64,000 bases of DNA, from NCBI RefSeq assembly GCF_963855985.1, contig NC_087099.1, positions 1,456,001-1,520,000 of the forward strand, written 5' to 3'. Within the stretch, counting starts at the first letter, position 1, and every line of letters begins with the position of its first letter. Position numbers and translations under genes: made by a program. The DNA is from Ostrinia nubilalis (lineage: Eukaryota; Arthropoda; Insecta; Lepidoptera; Crambidae). The notes beneath the pieces are model-generated. The model saw nothing but the letters and a program-made list of their open reading frames with translations, ran no database searches and had not been told where the DNA came from. Positions 44,107 through 55,699 of this stretch are shown here, piece after piece.

Positions 44107-44696
44107 GAGCGCTTTTACATTAGGGCGTTAGTAGCGCGACTGCAGCGCGGCAGCGGCGTTTTTATAATGTGAAGGGATGCATCCGCTGTCACATATCGAC
44201 GGTCCCTACGTATAATAACGTAACTGAAAACGGCCAATTTTACAGGAGAGCGGTTTGAAGGTTTAAACATGTGTAGCTCGCGTTCTATTTATCATACATT
44301 GATGAAATTTGGTATAATAGTTTTATATTAGGTATATTTTATAAAACATGAAGAATTATCAAAAAATAATCACAATAAGTGTGTTATTTGTCATTTACTC
44401 ACTTATACATCGGAAAGTTTCTAATTACAAATGACGTAAGTGGTACTTACTAACTTTTACGTTGGAGTAATATGTTTGTTTAAATTATTAACTGCCACAT
44501 AAGTGATTGTACATGGGAAAAAAGTTCAGCCGCTACTGACCGTTACTCTCACTCTAGGCCCATTCTCTGAAGGTTTTGCAAACAAAAACGGCAAATCACG
44601 GAACTGGTAGATACTGAATTATACGTATGAAATTTTCGGCAGCACGTCTGTCGCGCGTTTGTTGCGCTGCTAAATTGCATAAATGTGAAAGCGCTC
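44107..44696. mobile_element. MITE-like element, GAGCGCTTTTACATT ends
   Basis: GAGCGCTTTTACATTAGGGC at the left pairs with AATGTGAAAGCGCTC at 44682-44696. CpG-rich GCGCGACTGCAGCGCGGC near the left and GTCGCGCGTTTGTTGCGCTG near the right extend a loose symmetry. The middle is AT-rich and non-coding. Confidence 0.5.
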
Positions 44697-45660
44697 TTAT
44701 TTTATACAAAGATTTCAGAACACTTAAATACATGTGTGTGTAAGTATATTTTGCTCTACAACCACTTTAGGCAAATTATCGACTGTTGATCGGTGCTGAA
44801 AATAAGTAATGGAAGAATTTTAGTCATATTTGTCAGCTTCTTATGAATTATCTTAATATTAAGTACATACGAGTATAAACAATATGATTTTGTCTATGTC
44901 AATGTGTGTGTGGGAATCGCTTATTTACTATTAAAAACACGAAATGAATATACCTGGCCTGGGGAATTAAATCTACCTCTTTTTGATCTAGGTACAGACC
45001 TAGGAAGCGTTCATTCAAATAAAGTAATTAAAATAATTATAAGAATATGCTTAAAATAACGAACAATAAAACCGTCTCTTTTACAATTAATAAAAGTAAA
45101 CTGAAATGAAAGTTAAGAACAGAAAGCAATTTCGAAAGAACTGACCTTTCCATCCTAAGATCACAATCTCGGCAGAAAAAACAAAAATCCTTTTTCTTTA
45201 TATACTATTCTAGCACAAAGGAACCCTAAAAGATAATCAGGGTTGTGGCACATTTCTGTTATTCATATTATTATCTCTGAAAGCAGCTCTTGTATAATTC
45301 ACTTAGGGAGTTTACTCTATGAGCAAAAATTCAGTCTCTGCTCTTTGAATAGGGTTTCATATTTAATCAGACATTCATGGCACCTCTGAGATAGTAACTG
45401 GGGTTGCGCAAATATAGGTTCTATAAATAGATTCAGGGACGTTTTTGAAATTATTTTTCTTTATAATGTTGAACATGGTACTGTAACTCGGAGGCTATAA
45501 CGTCTCTTATTAAACGCTATAGTTACGTGGCGTACGACGTCATCGTCAAACGTATCTATTGACGCCATACGCCGACGTTTGGAGGAGATCACAACAGTAC
45601 ATACATTTTTTTAGCTATGCATTGTGAAGCAGCCTACGGCGCTTAAGTAAGTATAGGAGA
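44697..45660. other. AT-rich DNA, no gene seen
   Basis: Nothing beyond short chance ORFs. A short inverted pair, ACGTGGCGTACGACGTCATCG and GACGCCATACGCCGACG, near 45533-45580 may be decayed MITE. Confidence 0.35.
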
Positions 45661-45669
45661 CCAGAGCCT

Positions 45670-45843
45670 ATGCCTAGGCGCACCGACTTTTAGTTGGCCG
45701 ATAGTTGGCCCCGATTCTAATTTGTATGAAGAATCGGCCGATATCAAATCGGCGTAATGTGCGCACGTTCATACATCTCCGTACTGATTAACAGCCCGAC
45801 CCAACTATCGGCCAAGTAAAAGTTGGTGGTCTGCGCCTAGGCT
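45670..45843. mobile_element. 174-bp MITE, TGCCTAGGCGCA ends
   Basis: The left end reads TGCCTAGGCGCACCGACTTT then TTGGCCGATAGTTGG. The right end reads CCAACTATCGGCCAAGTAAA then GCGCCTAGGCT. Inner AATCGGCCGATATCAAATCG is itself palindromic. Non-coding. Confidence 0.8.
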
Positions 45844-47264
45844 AAAACTTAACGATCATGAGTTATTTGAAATATGTACCTATATTTTTACCTTTATTTA
45901 CGCCATTTATCTGTGTGCTACCGATAACATGTGCGCATATTTTTCGAATGTTCTTTTATGTATACTCTTCCCGCGAGTGCCGTACCCAAAGAAAACTAAC
46001 TACTCTTGCGGAAAAGTGAAGCATCTTTTCCTTAAAGAACATGGACGGTCTTCTTAGCATTTTCCCATCGTTTTGTACATAATAAGGAATGAATCGAATA
46101 TCATAAAAAACAACACACTTCGGACGCCCCCGCTCATACATATTCAGTGGCAGGCGAGTATAAAAAGTGTAAAAGTGCCCTCCCGAAACTTTTCGTGTTT
46201 GCGATCGTCTGAGCCTTACATTTGTTTAGAGCTCTTTAAGCTATGCTATACGACTGCCCAACGATCTTTTCGTAATCATTAATCAAACTTCGATTAAGAA
46301 CTTTTTTGCTCAATAAAATAAAATCCACATTAATCTCTTTCAGACTTTCATGGAGTGACCATGATGCTTAATAGAAAGCTTTTGCAGACCGAAAAATTAA
46401 TCTTGATGTTTCTCTGAATCCTGAAAAACATAATTTTATTATTATTATAGCACTATTAACTTCGATTCATAACGAGATAATGTATTACTCATTTGAATTA
46501 TTGTCGAACTGTTACTATCGTATATCATATTACAATATAGTTTCTAGTAATCGTTTCGTTATTTAGTAAGTATTTCAACATAGAAAACTTTACTGTTCTT
46601 CAGGGATTTTTCTTTCAAAGTATACTCGCGGCGGTCAACGTAAAGTATGTACTTACTTTACTACTTTCTCAAACATAGTCGTCATGATGACGACCGGCAG
46701 CCGAATGGAGTCGTGAGCTATAAAAAAGTTCTTAATAACGAAGTTATTTATTTCAGTGGAGCAATTGAAAGTGGGCCGCGGAATAAAATGCCGAGGGCAC
46801 CAATATAGGCGGTATTGCCCAAGTTCGCTCATATTTTTGTCATCTTTAGAACCCAACTCCCTTGAGCCATTGCACACTGGATACTTTGGGAGATTGAGCG
46901 ATAGAAACTCAGTGAAAGTGATTGTTTTGCTTTCAACAAATCGTGTTCTTTTTTTAGGGATACTTGTGCGTAGGTAGGTAGGTTACATTTGGTAGTAATC
47001 TGTGCAATACGAACCTGGTGTCCTTTGGTGTTTTAAATAAATATGCTCGTGTCACGTGGGTAATCACAATAGTCCAGCGGCAATTAGCGTTCCTCGGATC
47101 TCGACTCAGCCAGTCTGACAAGACATGCGACGTTCAAACCCGCCAACGGTGTCGGGCTATTGACCCCTTACTTAATTAATATTTCCTTTATAAATACCTA
47201 GGTATTGATTTGGGATAAATAGGCAAGTGCAATAGTTTCTTGACTATTCTTCTATCCTACTTCC
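45844..47264. other. No gene seen
   Basis: ORFs near 45956-46282 and 46653-46977 are short, overlapping on opposite strands, and without domains. No repeats with clear ends were recognised. Confidence 0.3.
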
Positions 47265-47612
47265 TACTAATATTATAAATGCGAAAGTTTGTGTTGATGT
47301 CTGGATGTTTGTTACTCTTTCACGCAAAAACTACTGAACGGATTTTGTTCAAACTTTACAGTATTATTGTTTATAACCCAGATTAACATATAGGCTATAA
47401 TTTATGACGATATATGACAAAGTAAATTACAATAAATAAATAAGACGTGGGTAAAAAGCGCTATCTATCGTCATTGGTTAAAATCTACAGCCAAAATTTT
47501 TTTTACGTTCGTAAATATTCATGCGGGGGAAGCCGTTAAACGCCATCTATCAACATCATTAGTAATTAAACGAGGTCCACGCGTACGAAGTCGCTGGCGG
47601 CCGCTAGTTGTT
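47265..47612 (-). mobile_element. Longest copy of the CCCGCGGCTTC/ACTAGCGGCCGC repeat family
   Basis: Read on the minus strand it starts ACTAGCGGCCGCCAGCGAC and ends CGCATTTATAATATTAGTAG. It contains both the head type seen at 36250 and the tail type seen at 15289 and 17713. The shorter copies are therefore probably 5'-deleted or recombinant members of one family. Confidence 0.7.
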
Positions 47613-48343
47613 TGATATTACTATCTATAGAGTTCAATAACTCTACATCGGCAGAAACTGGAATGATGGTATCTTAATGGTGCTTTTAATCGCTGCGCAA
47701 AGTCGCCCTCGCTCTTCACTCCCCAATGTGCCCGAGCCCTTACATTAAGTACAGTTGCCAACTAAAAGAAGTTATGTGTTTGTCGAAGGCAGAATGATTG
47801 CGGAAGTTGACGCGATCCGGTTGGTTAGAGCCTAAATAGTGGATCCTAATGGGAATGTAAACATGACATTTGCTCGTGCAGAGCCTGGCAACATCGCCCG
47901 AATTGCCAGATTTAATGAAGTGGAATGTTTATCTTTACAAAACTGGCATTTACCCCAAATAGTTAATAGGTACCGCGCGGGCGAAATATGGATATCGACA
48001 TATTGGGCACTAGAAACTTTTATATCGTTTTATTGGAATGTTTGCTGTTTTATTATTTTATTTATGACACTTATTTATGAGTGTGTTTATGTTACGTTTA
48101 TTGCGTTAGTTGCCCTAATTTTTCAATACATAAATGCTCATCGTAAATAGAGTGGTATATTCGTAAATAGCCATCGTAAATAAGTGCTATTTTAACAGTT
48201 TATTTTGCTTGTAACTCCCTTTGATTTTGGCTTTCAACTGGTCTATATTTAACTAATTTCTACAGTTACCATTGGTGTTAAATCGGTAAGCAGGGTACTC
48301 ATCTAGCCGTGTAGCAAGTAATGTATCAGATACTGTATCAAGT
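47613..48343. other. Non-repetitive block upstream of a candidate exon
   Basis: A 103-codon ORF (47839-48150) is present but ends in a low-complexity hydrophobic run and has no domain. The same stretch has forkhead-like words (GTAAACA, TGTTTAT) and TTTTATTATTTTATTTATG, so it may be regulatory. Confidence 0.25.
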
Positions 48344-48540
48344 GACTACATAGGCACGAGCCCGCTGCGAGCTGCTCGCGCGTGGTTCGCAGGGAGATCG
48401 TAGCGACCCGCCGAGTGGCGGTATCACTGCGAGCACAAAGGCGGCTTCAGGAGCTCGCAGCCAGATACGCGATGACCGTGGACGAGCCGTACTCACTTGA
48501 AGGTTGGTTACGTTATGCTACGTTACGTGCTACATGGCAG
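48344..48540 (+). CDS. Candidate coding exon of an unidentified gene
   Basis: A GC-rich segment stays open for 65 codons and ends at a consensus donor (GGCAG|GTGAGT at 48541). The frame reads RREIVATRRVAVSLRAQRRL, QELAARYAMTVDEPYSLEGW, LRYATLRATWQ, an arginine-rich amphipathic helix followed by an acidic turn. It could be an internal exon (weak acceptor ACATAG at 48343) or a first exon starting at ATG 48472, giving 23 codons in phase 0. A second frame is also open for about 44 codons, as GC-rich DNA allows, so coding is not proven. No family was recognised. Further exons would lie to the right. Confidence 0.3.
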
Positions 48541-49129
48541 GTGAGTACCTTGCCGTAGGTCGATCTACGTCAGGGTATTCATATTTTTAATATTTTTTTC
48601 ATATTTTTTTCACTATCTTCTTCCAACTTTGGCCTAAAACTGTTGTTGCATCAGGTCGAACCGATACATTTTCTCGTTAATTGTCGGCAATGGGTAATTT
48701 GCTAAACGCAAACGAGTGGACAAGTGCCAAGCACTAGTATTAGTAGGCAGTTCAGTGCCCAAGGTAATTATGCCGTAAAATCGCTACTCGCAATCATTGG
48801 GAGCTGTAATTTAGAATGTAATGCTCTATAATTTAATCATATTTTTGTTTAGTGATAAGAGAGTTTTTTTTAATATGATCTTTTGTTAAATGCCTTGCAA
48901 AAGGTGCTGTTGGATTACTCCAGTTGCAAGACGGTGTGCTATTTTATTTTGGGATGATTTGGATTTTGGATTACATTATATTTGTTGAATTCTTTTAGCT
49001 GATTTACAATATAGGTAGGTGATGAATTTTTGAAAGCTTTTGGTGGTCTCTTCTTTTTTAATTAAATCTGTAAGATTATAATGGTTCGACATTGAGCATG
49101 GAGGAAGTAATTTCGTGATTTTGTCGTTG
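48541..49129. other. No gene seen
   Basis: This would be intron if the preceding exon is real. AT-rich, with no recognisable repeat. Confidence 0.3.
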
Positions 49130-49270
49130 CATTACAAATCGGGGGAGATTTGTAAGTAGTTGTTCGCTGGAAGAACCTGGATGTGGGCAGCGCAGCGTGG
49201 TCGTTATAGGTACCGGTCGTTAGGGGAAGTCTTTGTTCAGCAGTGGACGTCATTTGGCTGAAACATACGA
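49130..49270 (+). mobile_element. RTE-type retrotransposon 3' end fragment
   Basis: GGAAGAACCTGGATGTGGGC, GTTCAGCAGTGGACGTCATT and TGGCTGAAACATACGAACG mark the ORF end and tail. Plus orientation. Confidence 0.7.
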
Positions 49271-51364
49271 ACGATAAGAGAGCTACACTCCTTCGACCTA
49301 GAAGTTTTGAGCTCAATATCCATTTGTAGTAGTTTTGTCAGAATCCTACGGGAGCCGAATGCAACTTTAAAACATAATGTCATAAATCTTATAAAGGTCC
49401 ACTACCTTTAAAAGTTTGATGACATAATGTTGCATAATAATATTCAGAAACAGGAAACATTAAAAAAATACTATGCAAATAAAGTCCCAGCTTTTCATTA
49501 GGGCAAACAAGGAGAGTTGATAACATTCATTTTTATTGTTTAATAAACTAAATAAGCAAATAAATAACTCTGAATACAGTAAAGGATTTGTTATTATCAT
49601 CATGTTTTATACACAAAATCTATTTCGAAAAATTAAATTCATTCCATTAATTACGATCGCTAAAACGATTCGAAACATTCTTTAAAATGTAAAACTAAAT
49701 AAAACTTGTAACTGCTAGTTTGTGTCGCTCCAGCGAAATGGAATTCGATTATAGTTTATTCAATGACGGTCCAGCTTAATTGGATACAAATATTTTGCGA
49801 AATAAAATAAATAAATTCCAAACATGAAAGTTTTAGTTCAGAATTATAATCTGACATCGGATAAAAGTATTTAGATCAGCGGCATAAATAGAGAGCAATT
49901 ACTTTTATTTGTAGAGTTCATAGATAGAAAAACCTACTACCACTATTAACAAAAAAGTAACTATAATTAAAGATGGAATAAGGGATGAAATATACTATAA
50001 TGAGAAACCCTTCACAACTTATGTAAAATTGTATTTCAGCGTGATCAAGTCTTTCTGAGATAGACCAAAATCTACGCAAACGCAAAATCTAAGCATGATT
50101 TACTGAAAAGGAGTCTTCTCTTTACCTTTAATTTACTCGTGATATTCAGAAAGAAATTATGTAGTCATTGTGTAAAAATAGAGAGCGCACAAAAACTAAT
50201 TAGGTTTCACTATTATTACAATAATTTGAATGAAACCGCTAAAGCAATATTACAATACAAAGAGCAGACAAATAATTATTTCTACACAGTTGGAATAACC
50301 AATTTACATCTACTCCTTGATCCAAACCATGTCTTCTGTAATTAAGTTACTGCCAGACTAATTCTAAAATATTACAATCCTAGTTGCAATTACGTATAAA
50401 CGTTTGTTACGACGTCGCCGTGCGTTGCCGTCGCGTTGCGATCCAATTAAAATTGTCGAGCAACGTCGCGGATCTCCCGCGTCATAGTGGAGGAAGATGA
50501 ATTGTATTGGAGTTGAGATGAATGTAACATTGCTGGAGGTGATCTCTTTACAATGAAAGGTCCTGTAGTAGGTGCAGTCTCAGTAGGTATGGTTTCTGTA
50601 AAATATTTTCATAACCCCAGGGGATAATCACTGGTTTGTCTTATGCCATCACTATGATGAATTTGATCTGATACCAACACATACGTATTTAAGCGATACT
50701 TTTGTAATGATACTTCTGTAGGTACATTATTAAATCAGTCACCCGTAGCACAAGCATTATTTAGCTTACCACGAGGGGCTAACGGGATTAGTAATTTGTG
50801 CAATACAAATTACTAATATTCTTTAAAAAAAAATCACTGTAACACCATAAAATCAAACGACTATAAAGTCTACTGATCCCGCTTGTGTTGCATTTAATGA
50901 CTTTGTTCCTAAAGAATGGCTTTTTAAACTCTTTGTTTGAGTGACGCCTGTCTACTTTCCTCATTGAATACCTCGTTTTACCCTCAAGAACGATTTTCGG
51001 GTTAGGTTTGTCACAATGAAGTGGCTGGATGATTGATGATGAATAAGAAATATTGCTTGGGATTTTTGTAATGCAATATCTTGGTACTTTTGAATTTTAT
51101 TTGATTTTTTAGAAATGTAGAGATGTTCTTATAGAAAAGATACTTATTTTGGGAACTGCTCCATGATTGTGTGATTTAGCGTTTTACCGCAATTGCCTTC
51201 TGTTTCATATACATAATATAATCTGTACGTAACTACATTAATCCATTGCTGCGGCAAAAAAAAAACTTAAATAATATAAAAAAATACTTTATGGTTATTT
51301 AATAGGGTCCATATTTATGATTACCAGTCCTTTAAGCTGGGTATTACTAATTTGACTCTTTGTA
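49271..51364. other. No gene seen
   Basis: AT-rich. A CpG-rich patch at 50400-50480 (CGACGTCGCCGTGCGTTGCC, GATCCAATTAAAATTG) could be regulatory. The rest is unremarkable. Confidence 0.3.
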
Positions 51365-51485
51365 CTCATCATCAGCATCATTTCAGCCGTAGGTAGTGGA
51401 CGTCCACTGCTAAACGTAGGCCTCCCCCAATGACTTCCATATTGACTGGATGATAGCGAGCAGCCTGCATCCAGCGCTTACCAAT
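51365..51485 (-). mobile_element. RTE-type retrotransposon 3' end fragment
   Basis: CATCATTTCAGCCGTAGGTA, GACGTCCACTGCTAAACGTA and GGCCTCCCCCAATGAC on the plus strand. Minus orientation. Confidence 0.75.
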
Positions 51486-52734
51486 ACATAATAATAATAA
51501 AAAGAATTAGAAGAGTCACTTCTGAAAGCGGCGATTAATCGTCAACAATCGATATAGTTCACCAGATATTTGTATGACAGTAATGAAGTTCGGGACGAGC
51601 CGCGAGTTGCCTGGCAGTCGCCCAACGCAATTAGAGCTTCTGATAGCGCCTAGCTCAACTTCATGCTTGTGTAGCCCGTTTTAAAATAATATATTTTTTC
51701 CTATTTTTTTTTTATTTTCATACAAAATAAATTTTATAAAATCCGATTTGTATGAAAATTAAAATAATTAAAATGAAGATATCAATTTTCTGACTTCACC
51801 ATACTAGTAGGGAATTTAGTGCAATGATTTGTATGGAGACCCCTCCACTTTGGTATAGAAGGCTCATTTTTGCAACAGTGGTTCTTTGGGTGCTCCTGAG
51901 TGGATTTCCGTCGGTAGACATCGGGAGCCCCCCCTGTGGTAGCAGAGGGAGGGGGGGCAAGTTTCCTTCCGCCGCGCTTCACTTTAAGGCCCATATCTTC
52001 AAAACTATGGGTATTAGGGCAAGTGTGGTATCATTTTCGGATAATTAAAGGATGGCGAATTCATTTCTAGAACAAACTTTTTGCCTTTTCATACAAAAAA
52101 ATTTAAATATTGAGTAAAATTCACAAAAACCAAAAAGTATTTTTTTAAATAAACGTCGTTTACTTTTAAACTACTGGAGATAATCTAATAAAAAAAATAT
52201 GACCTGAAAGCTACATTTATCAGGATTATAAAAATATAACATTGTATGGTACTTTTTTCGCAAAAAGTAGGTGAAAAAATTTTTTTCTTCAGGACACAGC
52301 GGGCGAATTTTATTGCGCATCGGAAAAAAATATTTATTTTATCCATGAATTCATACTATTTGGTTCATAAGCAAGCAAGGATTATTATTTTAAAATTTAT
52401 TTAGAGTTGCTGGCACATCAATCTACCATAATTTGTATTTTTTCGTCAATTGATTTTGAACTCTATGTGTGAGACATAAGGTTGAAAATAGCTTAAATAC
52501 ATTTTAATATTGAAAATATCATAAGAAGAAAGCACTATATAAAGAACTTTAATTTGTCTAAATGTCTTAATGTATATTATTATTTTAATTAACACTTATT
52601 TCTACATACAATTGTACCAGTGATTTAACGGAAAGGTAAGTGTGAGGAAAATGAGGTTTCACAATCATAGTACGGGAGATATTTTTAGCACAAAGGTAAC
52701 GGCTGTGACCGTTTTAGTTGTTTTTTTCAGACAG

Positions 52735-52870
52735 CACCAGCTTCTGCACTACTTCTTGCACTTACATCTCACCATTTCCAGGCAAGCCTCGGCAGCTACG
52801 GGCAAACCGGTCCATGTAGGCTCCATCTTGCTATCGACTCTGGTCCACCCCCAACCAGTCGGGTAAAGGG
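52735..52870 (-). pseudogene. Cysteine-rich (CXC-like) domain remnant, left arm
   Basis: On the minus strand the arm reads YPTGWGW, then AEACLEMVRCKCKK, a stop, then CRSWC. The spacing CKCKK-x-CRS-x-C resembles the start of the tesmin/TSO1-type cysteine-rich motif found at the end of some mobile-element proteins in arthropods. One stop where a Gly codon is expected breaks it. The assignment rests on motif recall only. Confidence 0.4.
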
Positions 52871-52939
52871 AAGACTCGAGTCGGTTGCTTGCACCGGATC
52901 CTATACGCGAATCCCTTGATATACTGCCAGTAGCCAAGG

Positions 52940-54000
52940 CTGATACAAAGCTGCTGCTGATGTCTGGGTTATCTTATGTAGGGCCTAAGCTAAGCTAGGT
53001 CTAAGCGTAGTCCACAGCGACCCATTAGGATCTTTATGCTCCGTTTTTTATTCCCTATCATCCAAAAAATCCTATCCATTAGGTGAATTAAGCGTCTGAG
53101 TGAAAGCTAGCCTTCTAAGTCTTTTGATGCCGGATATGCTGACCCAAGCAGACCCATCCTTACAGTATTGATTCATGGACCCCACATGTATTCCACATGC
53201 TCGAGAGCTGTCTTCTGTTGTTAGGCCTATTTTGTGGGACATGTGGTTCGTTCCATAATGCCCAGTTTGCGTACCAGTAATTGCTTGGGCTTAGGTACCT
53301 TTTATTTCCGCTTAATGAGTTTTCTCCATGACCTTGTGTTTCCCTTTAGGAATGATTTGGAGAGGTTTATCTTATATCGTTGGAGCTTTTCCATTTAGCA
53401 CTGTGCTTCTTGGATATGGCCATATTATGGCCATGAGGTATGCCGTTAGATAAAGGTAAGTATCAGTTCTGACCCAATAGGTATCGCCTCTGACCCTAGT
53501 TTCGCTAGACTGTCGGCTCTCCCATTGCATTTGATCCGTGTATGTCCAGGTATCCCACATCAGGGACACTTTCATGCCTTCCGAGTTTGTTCATCTATCT
53601 AGAATAATTCTAGACTCAACCTTCACTGAGGCGATGGCTTTTTGTTTGAGTGCTGCCTGGCTGTGGATGTAAATATTGCGTTTTTTACACCCCTGTTCTT
53701 TAGTGCATATATCATAGCGTAGAATTCAGCTTGAAACACTGTAGCAAACCTCCTTAAGCGTTCACTATGTTCGAAGTGTTTACAGTAGACGCCCGTTCCC
53801 GTTCCCAAGGCCATCTTTACAGTGGCGGCGTAAGTCCTAAGGCACCCTCTGGTAACCCCCACGATTTTGGGGTTACCTACAGATTCCAAGATTGTAAGAC
53901 AATGACATGGACCGCAGACTTGCTATGCAGATGCGCCAGTGAGTACTAATCTGTGCGACATGTGTCACCCTCTGATGCTTGGCACCCGGGGCGTTCTTTG
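52940..54000 (-). mobile_element. RNase H fragment of a non-LTR retrotransposon in the foldback loop
   Basis: The minus-strand ORF 53889-53623 includes GTGVYC and ATVFQAEFYAMIYALKNRGV, the strand/helix pair with the catalytic Glu of retroelement RNase H. Further along, in a shifted frame near 53540-53480, GHTRIKCNGRADSLAKLGS matches the family's last Asp motif. Frameshifts and stops show decay. The domain type fits I/Jockey/R1-related elements. It lies exactly in the unpaired loop of the foldback element. Confidence 0.7.
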
Positions 54001-54149
54001 TCTTCGTGACTTTGAGCTATCAGTAAACCAGATTAGGCTGTTCTGTTAGGATTTTGGTCCTCTTTTTAGTCATCCCTTGTTAAAGATCTATCCACTTACT
54101 TATTAGATCAATCCAAGGGGTTCGCGTATAGGATTAGTTGCAAGCAACC

Positions 54150-54310
54150 GACTCAGTCTTCCCTTTACCCGACTGGTTGGGGGTGGACCAGAGCCGATAG
54201 CAAGATGGAGCCTACATGGACCGGTTTTCCCGTAGCTGCCGAGGCTTGCCTGGAAATGGTAAGATGTAAGTGCAAGAAGTAGTGCAGAAGCTGGTGCTGT
54301 CTGAAAAAAA
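54150..54310 (+). pseudogene. Cysteine-rich (CXC-like) domain remnant, right arm
   Basis: This is the mirror copy of 52735-52870 with the same reading: YPTGWGW, AEACLEMVRCKCKK, stop, CRSWC. Both copies share the stop, so it predates the inverted duplication or has been kept identical by conversion. Confidence 0.4.
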
Positions 54311-55284
54311 CAACTAAAAAGGTCACAGCCGTAACCTTTGTGCTAAAAATATATCCTGTACTATGATTGTGAAACCTCATTTTCCTCACACTTACCTTTC
54401 CGTTAAATCACTGGTACAATTGTATGTAGAAATAAAAGTGTTAATTAAAATAATAATAATCATTAAGACATTTAGACAAATTAAAGTTCTTTATATAGTG
54501 CTTTCTTCTTATGATATTTTCAATATTAAAATGTATTTAAGCTATTTTCAACCTTATGTCTCACACATAGAGTTCAAAATCAATTGACGAAAAAATACAA
54601 ATTATGGTAGATTGATGTGCCAGCAACTCTAAATAAATTTTAAAATAATAATCCTTGCTTGCTTATGAACCAAATAGTATGAATTCATGGATAAAATAAA
54701 TATTTTTTTCCGATGCGCAATAAAATTCGCCCGCTGTGTCCTGAAGAAAAAATTTTTTTCACCTACTTTTTGCGAAAAAAGTACCATACAATGTTATATT
54801 TTTATAATCCTGATAAATGTAGCTTTCAGGTCATATTTTTTTTATTAGATTATCTCCAGTGGTTTAAAAGTAAACGACGTTTATTTAAAAAAATACTTTT
54901 TGGTTTTTGTGAATTTTACTCAATATTTAAATTTTTTTGTATAAAAAGGCAAAAAGTTTGTTCTAGAAATGAATTCGCCATCCTTTAATTATCCGAAAAT
55001 GATACCACAATTGCCCTAATACCCATAGTTTTGAAGATATGGGCCTTAAAGTGAAGCGCGGCGGAAGGAAACTTGCCCCCCCTCCCCCTGCTACCACAGG
55101 GGGGGCTCCCGATGTCTACCGACGGAAATCCACTCAGGAGCACCCAAAGAACCACTGTTGCAAACATGAGCCTTCTATACCAAAGTGGAGGGGTTCTTGC
55201 ACTAAATTCCCTACTATACCATTTATATGCCCATGTTAACATGGGCTAGTGGCGGCTCATATACCCATTTACCTAACACCCTGT

Positions 55285-55477
55285 ATAAATAAAAATGAAT
55301 TGCTGTTCGTTAGTCTGATTAAAACTCGAGAACGGCTGGGCCGATTGAGCTGATTTTGGTTTTAAAATGTTTGTCGTAGTCCAGGGTAGGTCTAAATGGT
55401 GAGCAAATAAGGAAAAATATTGCGATGGCTTATTTATTGCCTTTAAGGCGGAACAGAGTTCGCCGGGTCTAGCTGAG
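55285..55477 (-). mobile_element. Interspersed repeat, GCTGACCCGGCAAAC family, reverse copy
   Basis: AACTCGAGAACGGCTGGGCC, GATTGAGCTGATTTTGG and CCTTTAAGGCGGAACAGAG are the complement of the copy at 8417. It lies just outside the right edge of the foldback element. Confidence 0.65.
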
Positions 55478-55478
55478 C

Positions 55479-55555
55479 TTTATTGTTTTAGGTTAGGCAA
55501 TTAGTATTTAATACTAGCTGTATTAAATACTAATTGCCTAACCTAAAACAATAAA
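55479..55555. repeat. Perfect 36-bp inverted repeat with a 5-base loop
   Basis: The left arm 55479-55514 (TTTATTGTTTTAGGTTAGGC and 16 more) and the right arm 55520-55555 are exact complements around TAGCT. It directly follows the repeat ending at 55477. Confidence 0.95.
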
Positions 55556-55699
55556 TAAAACAATTAACTTAATCACCACTAAACATAGTAGAAAAGTGAC
55601 TAACAAAGTGAATTCATCCCCGAATTTCCCCAAAAAAGATCCCCTAAACAACACGGATGAAGAATTGAATCGGAACAAAGCAATCAATAGCTCCTGATG

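Larger units (their letters stand above)
51801..55219. mobile_element. 3.4-kb foldback element with 1.1-kb inverted arms
   Basis: The arms are 51801-52919 and 54112-55219. They are inverse complements with few differences over the whole length, from TAGTAGGGAATTTAGTGCAA at the outer edge to CCTATACGCGAA at the inner edge. A 1192-bp loop (52920-54111) lies between. The bases TAC flank both outer edges and could be a 3-bp target duplication. The arms contain a C-rich/G-rich run, a conserved ORF seen in both copies (51824-52048 plus and 54985-55242 minus, AVVLWVLLSGF-like), and a cysteine-rich remnant. No intact transposase is visible. Confidence 0.9.

Noticed and set aside
47839..48150. 103-codon ORF
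   Set aside because: It ends in a low-complexity hydrophobic stretch encoded by AT-rich DNA with forkhead-like words. No domain or promoter context supports a protein.
26526..49480. Octamer ATGCAAAT sites (about 26526, 28922, 43070, 49470) as a POU-factor signature
   Set aside because: The number is close to what chance gives for an 8-mer in 64 kb of AT-rich DNA on two strands.
51824..52048. 74-codon ORF repeated in both foldback arms as a conserved gene
   Set aside because: Its presence twice is explained by the inverted repeat itself. There is no start context or recognisable fold, so identity between copies is not evidence of selection.
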